Part shown: positions 6,035 through 11,198 of the stretch, one piece after another
Layout: every line of letters starts with the position of its first letter
How positions within the stretch are numbered: position 1 is the first letter of the stretch
Source: an uncultured Pseudomonadota bacterium
GTDB taxonomy: Bacteria > Bdellovibrionota_B > Oligoflexia > Oligoflexales > Bog-1112
Reading direction: 5' to 3'
DNA: 11,405 nucleotides
Assembly (NCBI GenBank): GCA_937896265.1
Contig: CALBMD010000491.1
Span: 1-11,405 of the forward strand
Translations under genes and position numbers: made by a program
Notes under the pieces: generated by a model
What the model was told of the DNA's origin: nothing
The model's database searches: none
What the model saw: the letters and a program-made list of their open reading frames with translations, nothing else

Positions 6035-7219
6035 TTACTGTGCGCTTATATCAAGAAAGGCTTGTACTTGACGGCGAAGCCACGGAGGGCAGTCCTCGCG
6101 ACTAAAGAGCTCCTGGGGAGTTAGCCAAAAATATTCTGGAACTTCTCGGGGGCTGGCTTTGACTACAGCCTTTGTTTCCTTCAATCGGCAATATAACACG
6201 ATGTCTAGGATTGGCGTTTCCTCTGCTACAAAATAGATAGAGGTTAAATACTGCAGGGGGTCGACTAGCTCAAGACCTACTTCCTCGCGAACTTCTCTCA
6301 AATTGGCTTGACGGATAACATCAATACCTTCGCCGCCGTCAGCATCTTCGATTTTACCGCCAGGAAGAGCGAGTAGGCCAGCAGCATGTTTGCCAGCTGG
6401 GCGGCAGATCAGTAAGATTTTACCGTCTTTTTCGATGACACATTCAGTGATAGCTAGAAAATGACTGTTAGTAGCAGTAAAGCTATGTAGCTTTTTGTCC
6501 ATTAGTTGAGAAGGGCGAACATTGCTTTGTGCATTAAGCAGGCTAGCAGCGATATTGGGGTTGTCTTTGCTCAGTTCTTGCAAGAGCTGTTTCATTTTAG
6601 CTCGCTGCATATTCTCTTGAGAGCCGCAAAGATTGCATGGAATAACAGGAATCTGCCAGCTTGCGGCTAGTTCGCTAATACTTGTTTCATCCACATAACA
6701 AAGAGGGCGGATAAGCACGTTGCGGCCATCATCAGAGAAAAGTTTTGGTGGCATGCTAGCAATTTTTCCTGCGTAGAACATATTGAGCAGGATTGTTTGA
6801 TTTAAATCATCACGGTGATGGCCCAGAGCGATTTTGGTAAATCCATGTTCGTGGGCATAGTTATAAAGCACGCCGCGTCTTAGGCGAGAGCATAAGCCGC
6901 AGAAGCTTTTGCCTGGCTTGGTTTTATCTACAACAATAGAGTAGGTATCTTCTTCGATAATGGTGAGATCTACCCCGCGCTCTGCAAGCCATTTTTTGTA
7001 GGTACTGGCATCAAATTGTGGTTGCTTTTGATCAATAAGGACTGCCGCTAACTCGAAGGGAAATGGTGATTGTTTTTGAATTTCTTTTAGTAAAAGAAGC
7101 AGGACGGTGGAATCTTTTCCTCCGGAAACAGCGACAAGTACTCTGTCGCCAGTTTCGATCATGGTAAAGTCGCTTAGAGCCCTAACAATATTTTTGCGGA
7201 TCTTGTCTTCGATAAGCAT
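6035..7219 (-). CDS. ttcA: TtcA tRNA 2-thiocytidine synthetase fused to a C-terminal NUDIX hydrolase
   Basis: This 394-residue protein has two domains. Residues 1-247 are TtcA, the Fe-S enzyme that thiolates C32 of tRNAs. Visible marks are the PP-loop SGGKDS (32-37), cysteine pairs C107/C110 and C195/C198 that ligate the cluster, GHHRDDLNQT (133-142), and MPPKLFSDDGR and NVRPSQLMD (233-241), all closely matching proteobacterial TtcA. Residues ~252-394 are a NUDIX domain. It has ALPGGKIE (284-291), then a glycine/acidic insertion (DADGGEGID), then REVREEVGLEL (308-318). The REVREEVG core is intact, but spacing before it is longer than the standard box. No stop or frameshift separates the halves. 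The start is ATG 7217-7219 with GAGGA upstream. The lipoprotein gene follows 11 nt downstream. The NUDIX substrate is unknown. Confidence 0.9.
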   Translation of the reverse strand: MLIEDKIRKNIVRALSDFTMIETGDRVLVAVSGGKDSTVLLLLLKEIQKQSPFPFELAAVLIDQKQPQFDASTYKKWLAERGVDLTIIEEDTYSIVVDKTKPGKSFCGLCSRLRRGVLYNYAHEHGFTKIALGHHRDDLNQTILLNMFYAGKIASMPPKLFSDDGRNVLIRPLCYVDETSISELAASWQIPVIPCNLCGSQENMQRAKMKQLLQELSKDNPNIAASLLNAQSNVRPSQLMDKKLHSFTATNSHFLAITECVIEKDGKILLICRPAGKHAAGLLALPGGKIEDADGGEGIDVIRQANLREVREEVGLELVDPLQYLTSIYFVAEETPILDIVLYCRLKETKAVVKASPREVPEYFWLTPQELFSREDCPPWLRRQVQAFLDISAQ

Positions 7220-7276
7220 AGCTTCCTCGGGGTAGTGAACCGTCGAGGGTAGATCTATATATAAGTAAAGTCAACC

Positions 7277-7307
7277 AATGTCTTTGGAGCGAAAGCCCAA
7301 AGACATT
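7277..7307 (-). terminator. Strong hairpin at the 3' end of the secreted-protein gene
   Basis: An 11-bp perfect stem, AATGTCTTTGG (7277-7287) with CCAAAGACATT (7297-7307), encloses AGCGAAAGC, which on the plus strand can add two more pairs around a GAAA tetraloop. It overlaps the TAA stop of the gene at 7306-7740. This is the expected place for a terminator between that gene and ttcA. The minus-strand sequence after it (GGTTGACTTTACTT) is only mildly U-rich, so termination may be partial, or the hairpin may protect the 3' end. Confidence 0.6.
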
Positions 7308-7740
7308 AGTTATTTTCTTGCTGTGTTTCTGCACATTCAAATGCTTGCTGCTGGGTTATAATAGCAAGTTCCGACTTAAATTGAAGCAATGCATCGTCAT
7401 GTTTCAGGCGACGTTGGTTGTCTCGTTGTAGGGCCCTTTTTTTAGCGCTGGCTTTCCGCTTTTGAGCAATATTTTCACTGCTATAGAACGTATCTGATAG
7501 GAGGTCCTGGATCACGTTTTGAAGAGCAAGCGTTGATTGTTGAGTAGCGATAGCAAGTTCTGCTAGCTGTTGTGGCAAAGCATCTTCATTGGATTTGTGA
7601 AAACGTTGCTGGGATCGTTGTAGATCTCTATTTTTAGCGAGCTTTTTTCTCTCTAGAGATAGTTCGTTTGGTTTGTTAGCTATAGCAGCCTCACCAAACC
7701 CTACGCAAAGCAAAGCAGATAGAAACCATCGACTAACCAT
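7306..7740 (-). CDS. Small secreted protein with two tandem charged repeats, unknown function
   Basis: This is a 144-residue protein with a Sec signal peptide (hydrophobic 5-16, AxA cleavage site A19-I20-A21), so it is predicted to be periplasmic or secreted. The mature part is Lys/Arg/Gln-rich, probably helical or coiled-coil. It consists of one module present twice: residues 34-68 (LAKNRDLQRSQQRF...LAIATQQ) and 98-131 (SAKKRALQRDNQRR...LAIITQQ), with about 20 of 34 positions identical and one single-residue gap. The single post-signal cysteine (C136) is near the end. I do not recognise the family, and it may be lineage-specific. The start is ATG 7738-7740, with GGAGGA 5 nt upstream. It is divergent from the putP-like gene and is followed by a strong hairpin. 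Confidence 0.75.
   Translation of the reverse strand: MVSRWFLSALLCVGFGEAAIANKPNELSLERKKLAKNRDLQRSQQRFHKSNEDALPQQLAELAIATQQSTLALQNVIQDLLSDTFYSSENIAQKRKASAKKRALQRDNQRRLKHDDALLQFKSELAIITQQQAFECAETQQENN
7348..7449 (-). repeat. Second copy of the intragenic module (codons 98-131)
   Basis: It encodes the second repeat of the secreted protein. On the plus strand, blocks shared with the first copy include ATAGCAAGTTC, TCGTTGTAG and TTTTTAGCG in the same order, so the duplication is visible at the DNA level and probably not ancient. Confidence 0.7.
7537..7641 (-). repeat. First copy of the intragenic module (codons 34-68)
   Basis: It encodes the first repeat of the secreted protein, offset by about 190 nt from the second copy. 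One extra codon (within HKSNED) distinguishes it in length from copy two. The linker between the copies (codons 69-97) is not repeated. Confidence 0.7.
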
Positions 7741-7776
7741 GTTTTTCCTCCAACTAAAATTTCAGTTGCAAACTTT

Positions 7777-7866
7777 TAACTTAATTTAACCGGCGGATCA
7801 AGTATCTAATATAGGATGGTTTTTCAATCTTTCTCCTGGCTTCTTCCGTTAAACTAACTTAATTTA
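7777..7866. promoter_or_regulatory. Divergent control region with 12-nt direct repeat TAACTTAATTTA
   Basis: The 157-nt spacer between the secreted-protein gene (start 7740, minus) and the putP-like gene (start 7898, plus) contains TAACTTAATTTA at 7777-7788 and again at 7855-7866. The copies could be operator half-sites serving both genes. The DNA is AT-rich and such repeats can be accidental. No unambiguous -35/-10 pair could be fixed on either strand. Confidence 0.3.
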
Positions 7867-7897
7867 TTTTCATCTAAAACCTTAGTGAGACAAGCTT

Positions 7898-9310
7898 ATG
7901 GAAGACCAACACCTCAAACTCACAGCTATTCTGCTTTATTTCGTCATCTTGTTTCTTATCTCCTATCTAGCTAATAAAAAAAATAAATCTAGCCGTCTCT
8001 TTGCAAGTGGTACCAATAGTCTTAGCGGTCTAGCAGGGGGATTAAGCGCTGGTGCGGCTGATATGAGTAATTGGTTGATGATGTCTCTGCCGGCTATTGT
8101 CATGTTGCGGGGTCCCTCGGTAACTTTCTTGGCTTTAGCTTTAGCTGTTGGGAGCTTTCTTAATTGGACCTTGGTCAGCAGACCTTTATTGCGCTATGCT
8201 TTAGATTCAAAAGATGCGCCTACCTTAGCTCGTTTTTTCCGTGAAAAAATTGGCGCTGATGTGCTCTTTCAGCGTACGCTTAGTGCGCTATCGATTATTT
8301 TCTTCACTATCTATCTAGCGGCTAGTCTCGTCGGTGGTGCTATTCTTGGTAAAACGGTGTTTAGTCTTGATTATAATATAGCTTTGATCCTCACGTTTTT
8401 TTGCATCACAGCTTTTACTACTCTTGGTGGTTTCATGGGGATGAGTCGAAGCGACTTCTTCCAAGGCCTCTTGATGTTCTTTGGTATTATTGCAGTACCG
8501 CTTGTAACCTATCAAAACCTTTCAATGGATAGACCTATTGTTGTAACAGGCGCTATGATGCCTGCAATAGCGGATTTTGGGTCTTATATTGCTTGGGGAC
8601 TTGGTTATTTTGGCCAGTTCCATATTATGACGCGTTTTATGGCCATGCGTGGGGAATCGGATCTTAAAACTGGCCGCTTAGTTTGTACTTTGTGGATGCT
8701 GATTGCCTTAGTAGGTGCCATTGCTACCGGTGTTTTGGGGCGGCTTTATTATCCTAATTTTCCTGTGGGCGAAGAAGAGAGTCTTTATTTTCATCTGGCT
8801 CAAGATTTATTTTCTCCATTTATGACAGGAATTATGATTGCCGCTGTTTTAGCTGCGGTCATTGCTTCTTCGGCAGCTCATCTTCATGCTTCTTCGACTT
8901 ATTTGATGGAAGATATCTTGGGCTCACAGAGCATTGGTTTAGCGCGTTTCTGTGTTGTTATTATTGGGGTTGTTGCTTTAGTCATTGCCTATCTTAGCGC
9001 TACAAATATTTTTTCTCTCGTTGGTTTTTCTTGGGCTGGACTGGGGGCTGCTTTTGGTCCTCTTTTGCTCTTCTCAATTTATTGGTCAAGAATGAATAGC
9101 AAGGCTGCTTTTTGGGGTATGTTATCTGGTGCTTGCTCTGTTGTTCTTCTTGAGTTTATGGGGCATATCGGAGCTATTTCTGGCTTCACAAGCGGTTTCT
9201 CACTGGTGCCTGGCTTCTTGATTTCTAGCGTTGTTATCATAGTCAATGGTCAGCTTCCTGAGCAGCATTTACAGCGGACACCTTCTAGTAGTAAGCTAAA
9301 GCTTGGATAA
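7898..9310 (+). CDS. putP: Sodium:solute symporter, PutP-type (sodium/proline symporter family)
   Basis: This is a 470-residue inner-membrane Na+-coupled transporter of the SSS family. The segment GLSAGAADMSNWLMMSLPA (48-66) matches the PutP signature, with D55 at the same number as the sodium-site aspartate of E. coli PutP. D186 falls in the SRSDFFQG loop, and S324/S325 occupy the place of the E. coli sodium-site Ser-Thr. The stretch SWAGLGAAFGPLLLFSIYW (378-396) is also highly PutP-like. It is about 30 residues shorter than E. coli PutP, partly from a shortened loop near 288-300. AAHLH (326-330) replaces the usual SCQL, so substrate preference may differ from proline. The start is ATG 7898-7900, with a weak GTGAG upstream. 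The DoxX-like gene follows after 143 nt with its own candidate promoter. Confidence 0.87.
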   Translation: MEDQHLKLTAILLYFVILFLISYLANKKNKSSRLFASGTNSLSGLAGGLSAGAADMSNWLMMSLPAIVMLRGPSVTFLALALAVGSFLNWTLVSRPLLRYALDSKDAPTLARFFREKIGADVLFQRTLSALSIIFFTIYLAASLVGGAILGKTVFSLDYNIALILTFFCITAFTTLGGFMGMSRSDFFQGLLMFFGIIAVPLVTYQNLSMDRPIVVTGAMMPAIADFGSYIAWGLGYFGQFHIMTRFMAMRGESDLKTGRLVCTLWMLIALVGAIATGVLGRLYYPNFPVGEEESLYFHLAQDLFSPFMTGIMIAAVLAAVIASSAAHLHASSTYLMEDILGSQSIGLARFCVVIIGVVALVIAYLSATNIFSLVGFSWAGLGAAFGPLLLFSIYWSRMNSKAAFWGMLSGACSVVLLEFMGHIGAISGFTSGFSLVPGFLISSVVIIVNGQLPEQHLQRTPSSSKLKLG

Positions 9311-9395
9311 ATGGATAGCGATCGTTTCGTAAGTTCACGCTAGTAAGTCTAAGTATCGTAGCTTGTTTCCCTAGACCCCTTCTTGCTTTCATTGT

Positions 9396-9423
9396 TTGAC
9401 TTTCCTCTTAAAGCAAGTAAAAA
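9396..9423 (+). promoter_or_regulatory. Candidate promoter for the DoxX-like gene
   Basis: TTGACT (9396-9401, 5/6) is followed after 16 nt by TAAAAA (9418-9423, 4/6). The expected start is near 9430, a few bases before the Shine-Dalgarno GGAG (9444-9447). A small CTCC-TTTT-GGAG hairpin (9436-9447) could partly mask that site. Confidence 0.4.
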
Positions 9424-9453
9424 TTAATGCATAACCTCCTTTTGGAGAATGCT

Positions 9454-9837
9454 ATGAAAAAGAAGGCGCTTGTTGCTGCACGTTATCTACTTGGTTTGAT
9501 TTTCTTTGCTTCAGGTTTGATGGGGCTTATTAACAAAGCAGAAGTACCACCTGATTTTCCAGAAGCTGCAGGCAAGTTTCTCGCGGGTATGATCGCTAGT
9601 GGTTATTTTCTCCCTTTCGTAAAGGGCTGTGAAATGATCTGTGGGGCCTTGCTTTTGCTTAACCTCTATGTTCCTCTGGCTCTATTAATTCTTTCGCCTA
9701 TTGTAGTTCATATTTTTCTTTTTCACGCTCTTCTATATAGCATGGGCACGCCTATGGCGATTGCTCTTATCTTGCTCATGATCTCTCAAGGCTATGCTTA
9801 TTTCGATAAATTTTATCATGTTACTCGTATGCGTTAG
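9454..9837 (+). CDS. DoxX-like small membrane protein
   Basis: This 127-residue protein has four predicted transmembrane helices (about 6-26, 41-70, 71-95, 99-117), the DoxX/DoxD-like architecture. Family-like elements are ARYLLGLIFFASGLMGL near the start, the PPDFPEAAGKFLAGMIASGYFLP segment (32-54; acidic and proline-rich, then Gly), the membrane Glu E60 and PIVVHIFLFH (82-91). Functions of bacterial DoxX proteins are mostly unknown; some take part in redox or membrane-associated complexes. A more upstream in-frame ATG at 9427 exists, but the ATG at 9454 has GGAG 6 nt before it and gives the normal N-terminus. Its last 17 nt overlap, tail to tail, the EI24-like gene. Confidence 0.82.
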   Translation: MKKKALVAARYLLGLIFFASGLMGLINKAEVPPDFPEAAGKFLAGMIASGYFLPFVKGCEMICGALLLLNLYVPLALLILSPIVVHIFLFHALLYSMGTPMAIALILLMISQGYAYFDKFYHVTRMR

Positions 9838-10546
9838 AAATAACGGGGCTTTCTAGATCCTCAATAGCTAAGATTGTTCCAGCAGCAATACCAAGTGGCA
9901 GGATGATAAATTGCATCCCTGGGATCAGGGCCCAGATTCCAAGCCCTGCTAATGTTGGCATACGTCGAGATACTATACCCAATCTTTGGCGAAAGCTAAG
10001 CCCTCTACGCGCTAGAGGATAGTCATAGAGCTCCCACCCTAAAGACGCTGCTGCCACCAAGGGGGATAAAAAGTTGATGCCTGGCAAGAAGAGTATGATG
10101 AGGTTGATGCCGACAATGAATAAGAATTTTTTGATTTCTTCCCGGATCATAAGGATAGACTGCCGTAAGCTAAGTTCCGGTGATCTATTTTGTGATAGCT
10201 CACGCTCGACTTGTAAGGAAACATAGTCATAAAGAGGAGCTGCAATAATATTGGTAGCAAGGACGTAGAAAACAAGACCAGTGCTAAGTAGGACGATATA
10301 AATAAGTCCTTTTAGCAGATAAAATAACATGAGCCAGAAAATAGCTTCAGGAGCAGTAGGTAGAATCCAACTGATAATTTTCTCATGCTGCCAGGCTAAA
10401 AAACCCCAAAAAGAAAGCACAGCAGTTAAGCCAAGTAACATTGGTAAAAGAAGTAGGAGTACAGAACCTGGATGCTTTGATAGCCAGTTGCAACCACGGA
10501 AAAAAGATAGAAAGCCTCGTGTGAAGCCGCGGATAGGATTAGGCAT
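9821..10546 (-). CDS. EI24/CysZ-like membrane protein
   Basis: This 241-residue inner-membrane protein has the EI24 domain (PF07264), the family that contains the E. coli sulfate transporter CysZ. Hydrophobic segments lie at about 28-50, 68-104, 141-170 and 197-225. The typical NIIAAPLYDYVSLQVE (99-114) and GWELYDYPLARRGLSF (170-185) motifs are present. Outside Gammaproteobacteria these proteins are not proven sulfate permeases, and no cysteine-biosynthesis gene is near, so I do not use the name cysZ. The start is ATG 10544-10546, whose A is also the last base of the PspC gene stop (TAATG). This coupling decides the start over an in-frame codon 69 nt upstream. It overlaps the DoxX-like gene by 17 nt at its 3' end. 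Confidence 0.85.
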   Translation of the reverse strand: MPNPIRGFTRGFLSFFRGCNWLSKHPGSVLLLLLPMLLGLTAVLSFWGFLAWQHEKIISWILPTAPEAIFWLMLFYLLKGLIYIVLLSTGLVFYVLATNIIAAPLYDYVSLQVERELSQNRSPELSLRQSILMIREEIKKFLFIVGINLIILFLPGINFLSPLVAAASLGWELYDYPLARRGLSFRQRLGIVSRRMPTLAGLGIWALIPGMQFIILPLGIAAGTILAIEDLESPVISNAYE

Positions 10547-10902
10547 TATGAATCCAAGGGTGGTGCAATAAAAAAGAGAATAAAATAGCCGATGATGGCT
10601 GGGCCCATAGAACAAATAAATAAAAAGATGGCGCCCAAGCGAACGATGCCAACTTCAATGTCGGTGCTTTTGGCAACACGAGCGCAGACACCTAGAAATC
10701 TCTTGTCGTAAGCACGATCTAGGTAGCGTTCAGAAGGAAGAGCTATCCATAAAAACAGGTATAACACCAAGCCAGTGCCGAAAAATAGCAGCGCTCCAAC
10801 AAAAGCTGTGCGGATGATCCAAGGTTGGATATGAAGAGCCTTAGCTAAACCACCACAAACACCAGAGATAGGACCATTGCTGCGAATCCAGCGCAAGCTC
10901 AT
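10546..10902 (-). CDS. Tandem PspC-domain membrane protein
   Basis: This 118-residue protein consists of two consecutive PspC domains. The first (about 4-57) has the standard RSNGPISGVCGGLAKALHIQ, then a membrane helix ending in FLWIALPSE. The second (about 64-115) has AYDKRFLGVCARVAKSTDIE, then a helix ending in FFIAPP. The GVCGG motif is intact in the first and degraded to GVCAR in the second. PspC-like proteins act in membrane-stress signalling or as membrane anchors. The start is uncertain: ATG 10900-10902 begins right at the domain and lies about 38 nt after the predicted transcription start, but its ribosome site is poor. ATG 10933-10935 would add 11 residues and be nearly leaderless. 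The gene is coupled to the EI24-like gene through TAATG. Confidence 0.82.
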   Translation of the reverse strand: MSLRWIRSNGPISGVCGGLAKALHIQPWIIRTAFVGALLFFGTGLVLYLFLWIALPSERYLDRAYDKRFLGVCARVAKSTDIEVGIVRLGAIFLFICSMGPAIIGYFILFFIAPPLDS

Positions 10903-10946
10903 TTTTTTTATTATCTTTTCTGTTGGTAAATTCATGATCGAGGATA

Positions 10947-10976
10947 AAAATACTATGGAGGTTGGCATATTGTCAA
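10947..10976 (-). promoter_or_regulatory. Candidate promoter for the PspC-EI24 operon
   Basis: On the minus strand a perfect -35 TTGACA (10971-10976) is followed after 18 nt by TATTTT (10947-10952, 4/6). The expected start is near 10940. The -35 box lies 10 nt from the left direct repeat of the MITE-like element, so the element sits where upstream activator contacts would be. Confidence 0.5.
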
Positions 10977-10994
10977 CAAATTGAAAGTTGTAGG

Positions 10995-11013
10995 CAGGGA
11001 TACCACATCTAAA
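10995..11013 (+). repeat. Left terminal inverted repeat of the MITE-like element
   Basis: The sequence CAGGGATACCACATCTAAA pairs with 11142-11160 at 18 of 19 positions. The single difference is A versus G (read on the same strand) at the eleventh base. Confidence 0.7.
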
Positions 11014-11039
11014 TTCTAGCGCAGCAAGGATGAGGATTT

Positions 11040-11068
11040 GGGAGAAAACTGCGCAGCTAGTTTCTCCC
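11040..11068. other. Hairpin inside the MITE-like element (GGGAGAAAACT / AGTTTCTCCC)
   Basis: A 10-bp stem with one bulged A encloses an 8-nt loop (GCGCAGCT). On the plus strand a run of seven T follows 8 nt later (11077-11083), too far for a canonical terminator. A second hairpin, AAAACCA/TGGTTTT (11085-11104), with T residues at its foot, lies just beyond. Confidence 0.5.
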
Positions 11069-11141
11069 AAGAACGCTTTTTTTGAAAACCAGTCGTGTGG
11101 TTTTTCGAGGTCTTGCGCTGCTTTCTAGCCGTCAAGGCAAT

Positions 11142-11160
11142 TTTAGATGCGGTATCCCTG
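11142..11160 (-). repeat. Right terminal inverted repeat of the MITE-like element
   Basis: Read on the minus strand it is CAGGGATACCGCATCTAAA, the partner of 10995-11013. The direct repeat GTTGTAGG follows two bases beyond its outer end. Confidence 0.7.
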
Positions 11161-11164
11161 AGGT

Positions 11165-11196
11165 TGTAGGGCTCTCTCTGAGAGAGAAGCCCTACA
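11165..11196 (-). terminator. Hairpin after the stop of the truncated right-edge gene
   Basis: A stem of 9 bp (TGTAGGGCT / AGCCCTACA) continues, after one bulged A, into CTCTCT/AGAGAG. It lies 2 nt past the TAA stop at 11199-11201 in the direction of transcription. It has no U-run, as with the hairpin at 7277-7307, so this genome may use hairpins without U-tracts at gene ends. Its outer arm overlaps the right direct repeat of the MITE-like element. Confidence 0.55.
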
Positions 11197-11198
11197 GG

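Larger units (their letters stand above)
10987..11170. mobile_element. MITE-like non-coding element with 19-bp inverted repeats and 8-bp direct repeats
   Basis: Terminal inverted repeats CAGGGATACC-R-CATCTAAA occupy 10995-11013 and, inverted, 11142-11160; 18 of 19 positions pair. An 8-bp direct repeat GTTGTAGG lies immediately outside on the left (10987-10994) and 2 nt outside on the right (11163-11170), like a target-site duplication. Imperfect complementarity continues inward (AGCGCA 11018-11023 with TGCGCT 11114-11119). Inside are two more hairpins and no credible gene. It occupies the spacer between the truncated gene at 11199 and the PspC operon. No second copy or transposase is present in the window, so mobility is inferred from structure alone. 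A structured RNA is the alternative. Confidence 0.55.

Noticed and set aside
7254..7274. TTGACT and TATATATA upstream of the TtcA-NUDIX gene as a promoter.
   Set aside because: On the minus strand the two boxes are under 12 nt apart, too close for a sigma70 promoter, and no better partner at 16-18 nt was found.
9320..9360. Repeated TAAGT/GTAAGT words downstream of the putP-like gene.
   Set aside because: The words are short and irregularly spaced with no stem or consistent period. They look like chance.
9821..10546. Calling the EI24-like gene the sulfate permease cysZ.
   Set aside because: No cysteine or sulfate assimilation gene is nearby, and the family is broader than CysZ.
10547..10615. 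A 23-residue upstream extension of the EI24-like gene.
   Set aside because: It lies wholly inside the PspC gene, and the TAATG-coupled ATG at 10546 gives the family-like N-terminus.
10903..11070. An upstream extension of the PspC gene to a TTG at 11070 (56 extra residues).
   Set aside because: The extension crosses the promoter and the MITE-like element, has no Shine-Dalgarno and is not PspC-like.
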